A stretch of 64,000 nt of DNA from the NCBI GenBank assembly GCA_965267335.1, contig OZ253953.1, positions 868,001-932,000 on the forward strand. The letters are read 5' to 3'. Of the stretch, positions 57,462-64,000 are shown one piece after another. This DNA comes from G965267335 sp965267335 (GTDB lineage Bacteria; Bacteroidota; Bacteroidia; Cytophagales; JAAEPT01). Numbering within the stretch: the first letter of the stretch is position 1; the number at the start of each line of letters is the position of its first letter. The position numbers and the translations under genes were made by a program. Under the pieces are notes generated by a model that saw nothing but the letters and a program-made list of their open reading frames with translations, did no database searches and was not told where the DNA came from.

Positions 57462-60400
57462 ATGATCACCGATTACGAAGAAAATTTTCAGGCTGAGCTA
57501 AATAAACTTAACACTTCCCAAAAGGAAGCAGTTGATACGATAGAAGGTCCAGTATTAGTACTTGCAGGGCCAGGAACCGGCAAGACACAAATCCTTTCGG
57601 CTAGAATAGGCAATATTCTTAAGAATACAGATTCAGGTCCCAATAATATATTATGCCTGACTTACACAGATGCGGGAGCCATTGCCATGAGAAAAAGACT
57701 CCTGGACTTCATTGGTCCCGAATCTTACAATGTACATATTTATACTTTTCACGCTTTTTGCAATCAGGTAATTCAGGAAAACCTGGACTACTTCGGCCTT
57801 CGTAATCTACAACCTGTAACAGACCTTGAAAGAATTGAAATCATTCAGGAAGTAATTGATGAACTCAAACCCGATGACCCCCTCAAGCGGCTGAAAGGTG
57901 ATATTTATTATGATGCAAAGCCCTTGCTCTCCCTCTTTGACGAAATGAAGAGAGAACACTGGACCCCTTCGTTTATTTCCGAAGAAATTGACAAACATAT
58001 TGAGAGTCTTCCATTCAACGATAAATTCATTTATCAAAGAAATGGCAAAGACTACAAGAAAGGAGACCTCAAGCAAAAACAAATTGATGAGGTGGCCCGC
58101 AAGATGAACCGCCTCAGAGCTGCAGTCAATCAATTTGATAACTACCAGCAAAAACTACTTTCTAAAAGCCGCTACGATTACCAGGACATGATTCTATGGG
58201 TACTGGAAGCGTTTGAAAAGAGTGATTATATGCTATTGCAGTATCAGGAACGATATCATTATTTCTTAGTTGATGAGTACCAGGATACCAATGGGGCTCA
58301 AAATGAAATCCTCAATTACTTAAGCAACTACTGGGAGCAGCCCAATGTATTCGTGGTTGGAGATGACGATCAATCTATATACAGGTTTCAGGGAGCAAGT
58401 GTTACCAACATCAAGGATTTTGATGATACCTACAAAGACACAATCAAACGAATTGTACTAACGGATAACTACAGGTCATCTCAAGATATTCTGAACATAT
58501 CTAAATCCTTAATCGATAATAATCAGGAGAGACTTATCAACTACATTCCCGGGCTGAGTAAAGACCTCCAGGCACAGGGCATCAACGCCAAACACCCGGT
58601 AGTACCTCAAATAATTGAATACCAAAATCAAATTCAGGAAGAGGTTGCGCTACTTAACGAAATAGAGAAAATTTATGACTCCGGTAAAGCACTTAATGAG
58701 GTAGCTGTTATTTACAGAAACCACTCTCAGGTAGAGAATCTTATTAAGGTACTGGAAAAAAGAAAGATACCGATCAACGTCAAGCGAAAGGTAGATATAC
58801 TGACGTTGCCACTAGTAACTCAACTGATCGATATACTAAGGTTTGTACAACTGGAGTATGAGCAACCGGACAGTGCTGAATATCTATTGTACCGACTGAT
58901 GCATTTTGGCTTCTTTGGTATTGATCACAGAGATATAGCCACCATTAGCAGAACAATTTATGACTTCAGGAAGAACGGGAAGGACTATAAATGGAACGAA
59001 TTTCTAAGTAAAGAAGACCTCGTTTCGAAACTAGAACTTTCCAGTCAGAAGAATATTGAAACACTTCACAATAACCTGAATCACTGGGTCGGTCAAATCG
59101 AAAACATAACCATCCAGGTACTTTTTGAGAAGATACTCACCCAGGGTAAAGTCATTCAGTATATCATGAATTCTGATGACCGTCCCTGGCATATGCAAGT
59201 GCTCACGACCTTCTTTAATTTTATAAAAGACGAAACGGCCAAGAACCCTAAGTTGAAATTAAAGGGACTGCTCAATATTCTGGACCGCATGGAACGGAAT
59301 AATATTAGCATGGATTTAAATAAAATACTCCATAGTACTGAAGGAGTAAATTTTGTGACGGCTCATTCATCCAAAGGACTTGAGTTTGATAAAGTCTATC
59401 TGATTGGTTGCAATGCCAAAACCTGGGAATCCAAGAGTAACCGGTCGAATTTCACTTTTCCGGATAGCATGAAGTCCTCTGACAAAGATCAACAGGTGGA
59501 AGATGAAAGAAGACTTTTTTATGTGGGAATGACACGTGCGCGTCAGGAGTTAAAAATATTTTATTCATCTGAAACAAATGACGGAAAGCCCAGGGAAAAA
59601 TCAAGATTCATAGTCGACATACTCGCTCAGTATCCGGAATTATTATCTTTTGGTAAGGTGCCTGATGATGCAATGTTGGCTTATAATCTGGAAATACTTT
59701 CCGGAGATCGGCAACCGACAATCAAACTTATTGATAAAGACCTGTTGGACCAGGCCCTACAAAAGTTTAGGTTGTCCGTTACTGCAATGAATAAATACCT
59801 TGACTGTCCGATTCGCTATTACTTTGAAAATGTTATCAGGGTTCCTAGTGCCAGAAGTGACTCCATGGGTTTTGGTAATGCTATACACTATGCTCTGGAG
59901 ACTTTGTTCCGGCAGATGCAGAATCATCCTGACAAGGAATTTCCCTCTTCGGAAGCGTTTATGGGAATCTTTATGGAAGGGATGGAAATCTTCCGGTCTC
60001 ACTTTACAGATGAAGAATTTGAGCGTAGGTCTTTATTAGCTAAGGAAATATTACCAGTGTATTATGACGAATATGTTGACCGATGGAACAAAAATGTGCG
60101 CGTTGAATATTCTATTGATAATACTCAGGTCAACGGCATTCCTATAGCCGGAGCATTGGACAAACTGGAGTTTGATGGGGACTCGGTGAATGTGGTGGAT
60201 TATAAAACCGGAACCCCTGAAAATATGAGAAAATACCACGCGCTCAAAAAGCCAGGAGAAAATGAAGAACATGGTGGGGAGTACTGGCGACAAATTGTGT
60301 TCTATAAAATTCTCTTGGATAATGATCCTTCAAACAGTTGGAGGATGATTTCGGGTGAAATGGACTTCATACAGCGGGACAAACAGGAAAAGTTTGTTAA

Positions 60401-60590
60401 AGAAAAGATAGTAGTATCATCGGATGATGTCGATTATGTTACCAAACTCATCAAAGAAGTATACCAAAAAATAATGGATCATGAATTTGAAACCGGTTGC
60501 GGCAAAGAGGACTGTCAGTGGTGTAATTTTGTAGAGAGTAATTTTAATAGTGAAGAATTAGACTTACAGGAAGAAGTGTTGGAGGAGTAA
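57462..60590 (+). CDS. UvrD/AddB-like Fe-S helicase-nuclease
   Basis: This 1042-residue superfamily 1 helicase carries Walker A AGPGTGKT with Lys41, Walker B DEYQDTNGAQ (about residue 270), GDDDQSIYRFQGA, NYRSSQDIL, TAHSSKGLEFDKVYL and VGMTRARQEL. The C-terminal part is a PD-(D/E)xK nuclease (about 770-1030; GNAIHYALETLF and NVVDYKTGTPE). The nuclease encloses an iron-sulfur cluster: Cys782 in LDCPIRYYF and a late C-x4-C-x2-C (Cys1013, 1018, 1021 in GCGKEDCQWC). This layout matches AddB-type/AdnAB-type enzymes that process double-strand breaks and foreign DNA. There is no separate AddA partner in view, so it may act alone, like other single-chain Fe-S helicase-nucleases. Confidence 0.9.
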   Translation: MITDYEENFQAELNKLNTSQKEAVDTIEGPVLVLAGPGTGKTQILSARIGNILKNTDSGPNNILCLTYTDAGAIAMRKRLLDFIGPESYNVHIYTFHAFCNQVIQENLDYFGLRNLQPVTDLERIEIIQEVIDELKPDDPLKRLKGDIYYDAKPLLSLFDEMKREHWTPSFISEEIDKHIESLPFNDKFIYQRNGKDYKKGDLKQKQIDEVARKMNRLRAAVNQFDNYQQKLLSKSRYDYQDMILWVLEAFEKSDYMLLQYQERYHYFLVDEYQDTNGAQNEILNYLSNYWEQPNVFVVGDDDQSIYRFQGASVTNIKDFDDTYKDTIKRIVLTDNYRSSQDILNISKSLIDNNQERLINYIPGLSKDLQAQGINAKHPVVPQIIEYQNQIQEEVALLNEIEKIYDSGKALNEVAVIYRNHSQVENLIKVLEKRKIPINVKRKVDILTLPLVTQLIDILRFVQLEYEQPDSAEYLLYRLMHFGFFGIDHRDIATISRTIYDFRKNGKDYKWNEFLSKEDLVSKLELSSQKNIETLHNNLNHWVGQIENITIQVLFEKILTQGKVIQYIMNSDDRPWHMQVLTTFFNFIKDETAKNPKLKLKGLLNILDRMERNNISMDLNKILHSTEGVNFVTAHSSKGLEFDKVYLIGCNAKTWESKSNRSNFTFPDSMKSSDKDQQVEDERRLFYVGMTRARQELKIFYSSETNDGKPREKSRFIVDILAQYPELLSFGKVPDDAMLAYNLEILSGDRQPTIKLIDKDLLDQALQKFRLSVTAMNKYLDCPIRYYFENVIRVPSARSDSMGFGNAIHYALETLFRQMQNHPDKEFPSSEAFMGIFMEGMEIFRSHFTDEEFERRSLLAKEILPVYYDEYVDRWNKNVRVEYSIDNTQVNGIPIAGALDKLEFDGDSVNVVDYKTGTPENMRKYHALKKPGENEEHGGEYWRQIVFYKILLDNDPSNSWRMISGEMDFIQRDKQEKFVKEKIVVSSDDVDYVTKLIKEVYQKIMDHEFETGCGKEDCQWCNFVESNFNSEELDLQEEVLEE

Positions 60591-60953
60591 CTACTCTTTA
60601 AATCCCTTATCCTCAATAGAAAATATCTTCTTACCTTCCCAGCATATCACAAAGACCTTTTGAGTGATACCAATGCTAGCCTCCATTGTATAGCACCTTT
60701 GCCGGCCACTTTCTTGTAGCTTGACTAATTTGGGTTTCTCAAGATCAAGGCGGGTGATGTCATCGTCAACAATTTCTTTCTCAGCATATTTTTCCATAGC
60801 GGCAGTGATTCCTTTGTAGGAGCCATCCAGCATTTCCATAAAACCTTTCATCTCCTTGGTAGGCTTGATGTTATCGGTTTGTTCTGTAGTTCCGGAGCAG
60901 GAAGCAAGAGCGATACAACTAAAAATCAATATGTAATGAAGGTAAAATTTCAT
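60591..60953 (-). CDS. Putative lipoprotein, 120 aa
   Basis: This protein has a lipoprotein signal (ILIFSCIALASCSGT, Cys about residue 19) followed by a short soluble domain (MEMLDG...GITAAMEKYAEKEI, then KVFVICWEGKKIFSI) with three Cys in the mature part (RCYTME, VICWEG and the lipidated one). I do not recognise a family. It converges with the helicase gene, whose stop codon is immediately adjacent, and is 192 bp from the divergent Prc protease start. It may be a small periplasmic adaptor for the protease, but only its position suggests that. Confidence 0.68.
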   Translation of the reverse strand: MKFYLHYILIFSCIALASCSGTTEQTDNIKPTKEMKGFMEMLDGSYKGITAAMEKYAEKEIVDDDITRLDLEKPKLVKLQESGRQRCYTMEASIGITQKVFVICWEGKKIFSIEDKGFKE

Positions 60954-61145
60954 GATTTTGATGCCTTTGAATCCAGAAGATCGGAAAAAGACAATAATGT
61001 TCCAACTAGCCCGTCATATCTATGGCCTGATTGTTGATATATACCTATCAGATTTTTCAAATTACCCCTGATATCCATTATTAACGGCAATATTATGCGA
61101 CATTTTTTATATATTCGTTCCTTATGCATAAAGCTAATTTTTGTA

Positions 61146-63236
61146 ATGAGAGTGAAAGTTATTAAATACTCATCCCTATTATTAATCGTACTACTTTTCG
61201 GGTTTTGTCTACCCAAAAGTACCAAAGACCTTAGCAAGCGTAGTGTGCTTCAGCAGACCATGATTACGAGTCTGAAGCAAGGTCATTATATTGATTTCAA
61301 AATCAATGATGACTTCTCCAAAAGAGTTTATGGACTCTACCTTGACTTTATTGATGTAAATAAGAAATTCCTCATACAGGACGATATAGAAAAGTTCAGC
61401 AAGTACGAAACTAAAATTGATAACCAGATCAATGACGGGGAGTTTGAATTCTTTAAGTTATCATACAAAATCCTCAATCAAAGGATAGAGGAAGCCAAAG
61501 AGTATTATACAGAAATCCTTAAAGAACCTTTTGACTTCACCATCGATGAAGAAATAGAACTTGATGCAGAAAAGTATGACTATGCTGCCAATAAAAAGGA
61601 ATTAAGGGAAATGTGGCGAAAAGCCACCAAATACCAAACCTTGCTCCGCATAAGAGAATTGCAGAAGCGTCAGAAAGAAGATTCAACAAAAACAGAAAAG
61701 ACTTTTGCTGAACTTGAAAAAGAGGCTAGGGAAAAGGTATTGAAGTCCAATGACGACTGGTTCAAAAGAATGTCTAAAATCGAGGAAGAGGACCGATTCA
61801 ATACTTATATGAAGGCGATTACCAGCGCCTACGATCCTCACACAACATTCTACCCACCAAAGGAAAAGGAAGATTTTGATATTGGTATTTCCGGAAAACT
61901 GGAAGGCATCGGAGCTACGCTCCAGGAGAAAGACGGCTATATCAAGGTTGTGAGAATTGTTCCCGGAAGTGCGTCATGGAGACAGGGACAGCTGAAAGCA
62001 GGAGATATAATCTTAATGGTTGGTCAGGGAGATGAAGAGCCGGTAGATATCGTGGATATGAGGCTCGATAATGCTGTTAGACTAATCAGAGGACCGAAAG
62101 GAACAGTTGTTAAACTTACGGTAAAGAAGGTTGATGGTTCGCAACAGGTCATTCCTATCATCAGAGATATTGTAATTCTCGAAGAAACCTACGCAAAATC
62201 GGCCGTTATAAAGCACAAAGAAATCGGGCAAAAAGTAGGCTACATCAAGCTCCCTAAGTTTTATGCTGATTTTAGTGGGGCCGGGGGTAGAAGCTGTTCC
62301 GGTGATGTAAGAACTGAACTTCTTAAGTTGAAATCAGAAGAAGTTGATGGTGTCATTCTTGACCTTCGTGACAACGGAGGTGGATCGCTGCAGGATGTAG
62401 TCGATATGGCTGGCCTCTTCTTCCCGAGTGGTCCGGTGGTTCAGGTCAAAGCCAGAACAGGAAGTCCATATGTTCTGAAGGACGAGGACCCAGGCGTAAT
62501 TTATGATGGGCCTTTGGTTATTCTTACCAACACATTGAGCGCATCCGCTTCAGAGATTATGGCTGCTTGTATTCAGGATTATGAAAGAGGTGTGATCATT
62601 GGCAGCGCATCAACATACGGAAAGGGTACTGTACAGAGATTGCTAGGCCTTGATCGGATGCTTAGCCCTGAAGGTAGCAAGTACAAACCGTTGGGTTCAC
62701 TGAAGCTGACGACTCAAAAATTCTACAGAGTCAATGGCGGAGCGACACAATTAAAAGGAGTAGTACCGGATATTATCCTACCCGATGAGTATAGCTACAT
62801 TGATATTGGAGAACGTGAAGTGGAATATAGTATGCCCTGGGATGAAATCAGTAAAGTAGATTATAGTACAGAAATTGGTAGAGTATCGAACCTTGATGAA
62901 ATCAAGAAAAAAAGTGCTGAGCGCACCAAAGACAATGAAACTTTTGCCATGATTGATGAAAAAGCTCGAAAGCTCAGATCGCAAAGAGATAAGACAAAGG
63001 TAACGTTGAACCTTGAAAAGTATAAGGCTTACGAAGATCGACTGGACAAAGAAAGCAAGAAGTATGATGATATTGAAAAGACCATCGAGGCATTGGAGGT
63101 AAGTATCCTTCAAAAAGACCAGGATCGGATCACCTCTGACTCAACGAAAAGAGTGAGCTTTGAGGATTGGTCAAAAAATATCCGTAAGGATTCCTATATC
63201 AATGAGGCAATTCATGTGATCAGGGATATTAAGTAA
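61146..63236 (+). CDS. Carboxy-terminal processing protease (Prc/Tsp-like, S41)
   Basis: This protein of 696 residues, reading from the ATG at 61146, has a hydrophobic signal (VIKYSSLLLIVLLFGFCLP), an N-terminal helical region, a PDZ domain (about residues 235-330; GIGATLQEKDGYIKVVRIV) and the S41 catalytic core with Ser about residue 467 in LSASASEIM and Lys493 in TYGKGTVQ. A long C-terminal helical domain (about 560-696) matches the Prc C-terminal part. An in-frame ATG at 61095 would put 17 residues before the signal; 61146 is better. It would degrade or trim envelope proteins with exposed hydrophobic C-termini. It is the second S41 protease in this window, distinct in architecture from the first at 7079. 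Confidence 0.92.
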   Translation: MRVKVIKYSSLLLIVLLFGFCLPKSTKDLSKRSVLQQTMITSLKQGHYIDFKINDDFSKRVYGLYLDFIDVNKKFLIQDDIEKFSKYETKIDNQINDGEFEFFKLSYKILNQRIEEAKEYYTEILKEPFDFTIDEEIELDAEKYDYAANKKELREMWRKATKYQTLLRIRELQKRQKEDSTKTEKTFAELEKEAREKVLKSNDDWFKRMSKIEEEDRFNTYMKAITSAYDPHTTFYPPKEKEDFDIGISGKLEGIGATLQEKDGYIKVVRIVPGSASWRQGQLKAGDIILMVGQGDEEPVDIVDMRLDNAVRLIRGPKGTVVKLTVKKVDGSQQVIPIIRDIVILEETYAKSAVIKHKEIGQKVGYIKLPKFYADFSGAGGRSCSGDVRTELLKLKSEEVDGVILDLRDNGGGSLQDVVDMAGLFFPSGPVVQVKARTGSPYVLKDEDPGVIYDGPLVILTNTLSASASEIMAACIQDYERGVIIGSASTYGKGTVQRLLGLDRMLSPEGSKYKPLGSLKLTTQKFYRVNGGATQLKGVVPDIILPDEYSYIDIGEREVEYSMPWDEISKVDYSTEIGRVSNLDEIKKKSAERTKDNETFAMIDEKARKLRSQRDKTKVTLNLEKYKAYEDRLDKESKKYDDIEKTIEALEVSILQKDQDRITSDSTKRVSFEDWSKNIRKDSYINEAIHVIRDIK

Positions 63237-63241
63237 TAGAT

Positions 63242-64000
63242 TTACTTTTTCTTCAACTTACGGATTCGATTATTAAGGCGGATTATATTCTTCAATTCGT
63301 GTATGTAAAAATCCCGGCTTATGTAATAAATGCTACCTCCTGCGATAGCGGCAAGTGTAACATCCTGTAAGAAGTTACTTTTGATGTTTAGCGCAGCCAT
63401 ATAAGATTTTACTCCAAACCCTAAGAAGAAAGCGTGTCTTGTCAAGGAAAACAAACCATTTCCAAAGTGGTACTTTATTGCTCGTTTATAATAGGTTCTA
63501 TATTTCTTTACAGTATCAACTGATGTGACCGTATCAAAACGACTCATAAAAGAATCTGCCAGTTCTCTATACTTTATGGATAAGTCATACCTCTTTCTGG
63601 TTATTACGGGTAATGTGTTGTGAAGCTCAAACAGTTCTTTGTTTTCATACTGACGGTTTTCGTACTTATCAAGGGAATCAAGATAATTGTAATCCTTATA
63701 CCTGGAAAGAGTTTTGTGCTTACCACGGAGAAATTCAAACCTATGCATGACATCATTCTGTAATTGCATAAATGCTAAATCCGCACAATGTGTCTGATTA
63801 AAAAAAGATTGTGAGGGGCACAGGTAATTGTTATTTGGCTTCTTCCAGAAGTACCATTTCCCATTATGGGATATAGTCGTATTCTTCTTATACATCCTCC
63901 ACAACTTCCCCTTGTCTATTTTCTTTTTCATGAAGCTCTTTTTCACGACAAAGCCAGTTCCCCAAGTAGGATCAACGTGATGCCACTTGTCATCAATTTT
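63242..64000 (-). CDS. Transglutaminase-like protein, C-terminal part (5' end off the window)
   Basis: The frame is open to the window edge. The last codons before the edge read DDKWHHVDPTWGTGFVVKKS, and the WHHVDPTWG...G motif is characteristic of bacterial transglutaminase-like domains (His and Asp of the triad); the catalytic Cys must lie upstream. About 250 C-terminal residues are visible, with a helical Arg/Lys-rich extension (SLDKYENRQYENKELFELH) and one hydrophobic segment (AALNIKSNFLQDVTLAAIAG). A GTG at 63946 would give a shorter protein, but the domain motif crosses it, so the longer reading is preferred. Substrate unknown. It converges with prc-like, 5 bp away. Confidence 0.72.
   Translation of the reverse strand, partial: KIDDKWHHVDPTWGTGFVVKKSFMKKKIDKGKLWRMYKKNTTISHNGKWYFWKKPNNNYLCPSQSFFNQTHCADLAFMQLQNDVMHRFEFLRGKHKTLSRYKDYNYLDSLDKYENRQYENKELFELHNTLPVITRKRYDLSIKYRELADSFMSRFDTVTSVDTVKKYRTYYKRAIKYHFGNGLFSLTRHAFFLGFGVKSYMAALNIKSNFLQDVTLAAIAGGSIYYISRDFYIHELKNIIRLNNRIRKLKKK

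Overview
The window looks like a chromosomal segment from a member of the Bacteroidota, probably a marine or soil Cytophagales-type bacterium. The evidence is: moderate-to-low GC with long A/T-rich gaps; two secreted metalloproteases ending in type IX secretion (T9SS) sorting domains plus a gliding-motility-associated C-terminal (CHU_C) protein; promoters of the Bacteroidota form TTTG-N-TAnnTTTG; few Shine-Dalgarno sequences; and family choices typical of the phylum (DUF2480, a coaX-barrel-TPR-lptC-CNNM-ppiD gene order, NhaD, AnmK). No rRNA, tRNA, CRISPR array, transposase or integrase was seen.

Layout. 1-6.3 kb: the 3' part of a GNAT-like protein, a T9SS-secreted M43 protease, a PfkB sugar/nucleoside kinase, a TerB-like protein and an M61 PDZ-aminopeptidase. 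6.4-11.5 kb: rpmH (51 aa) and rnpA behind a textbook promoter, then a CtpA-type protease, a TauE/SafE permease, tsaB, DUF2480, a tiny membrane protein and a redoxin. 11.5-13.3 kb: a glycine-rich-domain/TIGR04222-like protein that appears split by a -1 frame change at an A6 run, followed by a WxxGxW-type repeat protein. 13.3-15.6 kb: an OmpR-type response regulator and a histidine kinase with a four-cysteine sensor domain, divergent from a six-cysteine exported peptide; the shared intergenic region carries four exactly 11-bp-spaced TTAAC half-sites. 15.7-23.9 kb: the most unusual locus, with a lipoprotein, four tandem DUF2330 paralogues (signal peptide, CxxC, C-terminal membrane anchor), an orphan NqrB/RnfD-like membrane protein and a small CHU_C protein.

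23.9-38.7 kb is accessory in character: an esterase, a short ssb preceded by a phased 10-bp repeat array, a 413-bp gene-free stretch full of palindromic CGC-type repeats, a nitroreductase/LapA/CHAT-TPR operon, ChaN, an SGNH hydrolase, a phosphodiester glycosidase lipoprotein, an AAA+ DUF4143 ATPase behind three 21-bp repeats at an exact 33-bp period, a 5'-nucleotidase, a lone Imm33-like gene enclosed by a perfect 20-bp inverted repeat, a T9SS M64 protease and an SDR/DUF2867 protein. 38.7-49.5 kb is mostly housekeeping: a cysteine desulfurase with a 77-aa partner, glmM, mazG, a YdeI-like protein, rluD, a D-cysteine desulfhydrase-like enzyme, NhaD, anmK and coaX. 49.5-64 kb: an envelope-biogenesis run (outer-membrane barrel, TPR, LptC, small membrane protein, CNNM/CBS protein, PpiD-like chaperone), an AddB-like Fe-S helicase-nuclease, a lipoprotein, a Prc/Tsp protease and the 3' end of a transglutaminase-like protein cut by the window edge.

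How the genes work together (inference). The two-component system and the Cys-rich peptide form a coherent metal- or thiol-stress module with a visible operator. The DUF2330/RnfD-like locus reads as an envelope complex of unknown function with possible redox chemistry. The lptC/ppiD/barrel run is an outer-membrane biogenesis operon. Several genes (rluD, the desulfhydrase-like gene, the esterase, the 78-aa Cys protein) have a TAnnTTTG box only 6-8 nt before the start codon, suggesting leaderless or near-leaderless transcripts. All assignments are from reading motifs; no database search was possible.
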